Shown here one piece after another: positions 5,963 through 7,014 of a stretch of DNA of 7,014 nucleotides (position 1 is its first letter; each line of letters starts with the position of its first letter). The notes under the pieces were generated by a model. That model saw only the letters and a list, made by a program, of their open reading frames with translations. It was not told the origin of the DNA and did no database searches. A program made the translations under genes and the position numbers. The stretch covers positions 1 to 7,014 of the forward strand of contig JAQGJY010000458.1 of the NCBI GenBank assembly GCA_028290325.1, read 5' to 3'. Source of the stretch: Tardiphaga sp. (lineage in GTDB: Bacteria > Pseudomonadota > Alphaproteobacteria > Rhizobiales > Xanthobacteraceae).

Positions 5963-5989
5963 TGTCGGTATCCGGCGCGCTCGTTCGTC
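5963..5989 (+). promoter_or_regulatory. Candidate ECF42-type promoter for the DGPF-ECF operon
   Basis: TGTCGG (5963-5968), 17 bases, then CGTC (5986-5989). It fits the pattern reported for ECF42 sigma factors as I remember it (a TGTCGA -35 and a CG[A/T]C -10), with one mismatch in the -35. The start point would fall a few bases before the ribosome site at 6002, giving a leader of about 20 bases. This suggests the sigma factor activates its own operon. Confidence 0.45.
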
Positions 5990-6001
5990 TTGCAGTGAGA
6001 C

Positions 6002-6006
6002 AGGAG
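6002..6006 (+). promoter_or_regulatory. Ribosome binding site fixing the start of the DGPF protein
   Basis: AGGAG lies 8 bases before ATG 6015. The same frame stays open for 98 codons upstream, back into ridA, but that stretch has no family resemblance; this site and the family N-terminus (MLYAILCYHDE) decide for 6015. Confidence 0.75.
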
Positions 6007-6014
6007 CCGTTTGC

Positions 6015-6416
6015 ATGCTGTACGCCATCCTTTGTTATCATGATGAAGCCGTCGTCGGGGCCTGGAGTCGCGACCAGGACGAGGCCGTGATGACCCGCCT
6101 CAACGTCGTTCACGGGAAACTCGCCAGCAGCGGCAAGCTCGGGCCGGTTGCGCGTCTGCTGCCAACCACGGCCGCGACCACATTGCGGAGGAACAGCGAT
6201 CCGGCCCTGGTGCTCGATGGGCCTTTCGCCGAGACCAAAGAGCAATTGCTCGGCTTCTATGTGGTCGAGGCCGATGACCTTGATGGCGTGCTGGCGATCG
6301 CCCGCGAACTCGGTCAGGCCAATCCTGGCGGCGCCTATGAGATTCGGCCGATCGGCCTGTACATGCCAGGCGGCCCGGTCAGCGCGCCGGATGGAAATCC
6401 AGGTCATGGCACATGA
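6015..6416 (+). CDS. YCII/DGPF-domain protein, partner of the ECF42 sigma factor
   Basis: A 133-residue soluble protein of the YCII-related (DGPF) family. The family-naming DGPF motif is at 68-71 in LVLDGPFAETKEQLLGFYVV (65-84), and the start MLYAILCYHDE and the ending YEIRPIGLYMPG (108-119) are also typical. YCII folds are dimeric ferredoxin-like barrels; the role of DGPF proteins is unknown, but genes of this type sit next to ECF42 sigma factors in many bacteria and are their main known targets. Its last four bases (ATGA) overlap the start of the sigma-factor gene, so the two are translationally coupled. No anti-sigma factor is present, as expected for this group. It is separated from ridA by 116 bases containing its own likely promoter. 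Confidence 0.92.
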   Translation: MLYAILCYHDEAVVGAWSRDQDEAVMTRLNVVHGKLASSGKLGPVARLLPTTAATTLRRNSDPALVLDGPFAETKEQLLGFYVVEADDLDGVLAIARELGQANPGGAYEIRPIGLYMPGGPVSAPDGNPGHGT

Positions 6417-7014
6417 GTGATTTGGCCTGGATCGATGCGGCCATCGCGTCCGCGCGGCCCCAGGCTGTCGGCGCGTTATTGCGCTATTTTCGCAGCCTTG
6501 ATGCGGCCGAGGAGGCATTTCAGAATGCCTGCCTGCGCGCGCTGAGCAACTGGCCGCAAAACGGGCCGCCGCGCGATCCCGCCGCGTGGCTCATCATGGT
6601 CGGCCGCAACGCCGGCATCGATGACGTCCGCCGAGGCAAGAAACTGCAACCATTGCCGCCGGACGAACTGATTTCCGATCTCGACGATGCTGAAGCCGAA
6701 CTGGCTGAACGGCTCGATGGCTCGCAATATCGCGATGATATTCTGCGGCTGCTGTTCATTTGCTGCCATCCGGATCTGTCGGCGACGCAGCAGATCGCGC
6801 TGGCATTGCGGATCGTATCCGGCCTTACCGTGAAGCAAATCGCGCGCGCTTTTCTTGTCGGCGATGCGGCGATGGAGCAGCGCATCACCCGCGCCAAGGC
6901 CGCGGTCGCCCAAGCCGACGTGCCCTTCGAGGCGCCCGGCGCGCCGGAGCGTTCGGAGCGCCTGGCCGCCGTTGCCGCGATGATCTACCTGGTGTTCAAC
7001 GAAGGCTATTCCGC
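6413..7014 (+). CDS. ECF42-type RNA polymerase sigma factor, 3' end beyond the window
   Basis: A transcription initiation factor. From ATG 6413 there are 200 codons plus two bases without a stop. Sigma region 2 is recognisable at about 18-75 (RYFRSLDAAEEAFQNACLRAL at 24-44, then DPAAWLIMVGRNAGIDDVRRG at 55-75), and region 4 at about 112-165 (LLFICCHPDLS, LALRIVSGLTVKQIARAFLV, AAMEQRITRAK). AVAAMIYLVFNEGYS (186-200) begins the long C-terminal extension found in ECF42 proteins, which run to about 400 residues with TPR-like repeats, so roughly half is missing. That extension, rather than an anti-sigma factor, is thought to control activity. The start overlaps the stop of the DGPF gene (ATGA). 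The target genes beyond its own operon cannot be told from here. Confidence 0.92.
   Translation, partial: MSDLAWIDAAIASARPQAVGALLRYFRSLDAAEEAFQNACLRALSNWPQNGPPRDPAAWLIMVGRNAGIDDVRRGKKLQPLPPDELISDLDDAEAELAERLDGSQYRDDILRLLFICCHPDLSATQQIALALRIVSGLTVKQIARAFLVGDAAMEQRITRAKAAVAQADVPFEAPGAPERSERLAAVAAMIYLVFNEGYS

Noticed and set aside
5948..5978. Imperfect inverted repeat around GCCGGGAT...ATCCGGC before the DGPF gene, considered as a ridA terminator
   Set aside because: Arms need a bulge, the loop is long and no T-run follows; it also overlaps the better-supported ECF promoter.
5943..6518. Minus-strand open frame of 191 codons opposite the DGPF gene
   Set aside because: It runs across the DGPF gene, the ATGA overlap and the start of the sigma gene, all of which have strong family evidence; composition artefact.
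6476..6913. Minus-strand open frame of 145 codons opposite the sigma factor
   Set aside because: The plus-strand frame holds sigma regions 2 and 4; the antisense product has no recognisable domain.

Overview
The window comes from a GC-rich alphaproteobacterium. Gene content, codon use and the type of intergenic palindrome suggest the Bradyrhizobium/Rhodopseudomonas group (inference; there is no rRNA or other marker here). It holds six complete and two partial genes in three blocks, with no mobile element, tRNA, rRNA or CRISPR array visible.

Left block (1-2014, minus strand): a branched-chain-amino-acid-type (HAAT) ABC importer. A periplasmic binding protein (livK-like, 839-2014) is transcribed first, then an inner-membrane permease (livH-like) that runs off the left edge. 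A hairpin-forming palindrome (805-832) lies between them. The 220-base divergent spacer (2015-2234) carries a good match to a sigma-54 (-24/-12) promoter reading towards livK.

Middle block (2235-5898, plus strand): a MarR-type regulator and an alpha/beta hydrolase of the kynurenine-formamidase-like type, 3 bases apart; then a 214-base spacer with a sigma-70-like promoter overlapped by an imperfect palindrome; then an acyl-CoA synthetase of the benzoate/2-aminobenzoate-CoA ligase family and a RidA-family protein, 15 bases apart. With the importer next door, this looks like uptake and CoA activation of an aromatic acid. Anthranilate (2-aminobenzoate) derived from tryptophan/kynurenine is the best guess. 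The ring-attacking monooxygenase and a kynureninase are not in the window. No promoter is convincing for marR itself.

Right block (5899-7014, plus strand): a YCII/DGPF-domain protein overlapping by 4 bases an ECF sigma factor of the ECF42 type, which is cut off by the right edge after 200 codons. A candidate promoter of the form expected for ECF42 self-activation (TGTCGG, 17 bases, CGTC) sits just upstream. This block appears to be a separate regulatory module, unrelated to the catabolic genes.

All spacers are under 300 bases. The most useful leads are the sigma-54 site before livK, the predicted MarR operator/promoter before the ligase, the possible deaminase role of the RidA protein, and the ECF42-like promoter.
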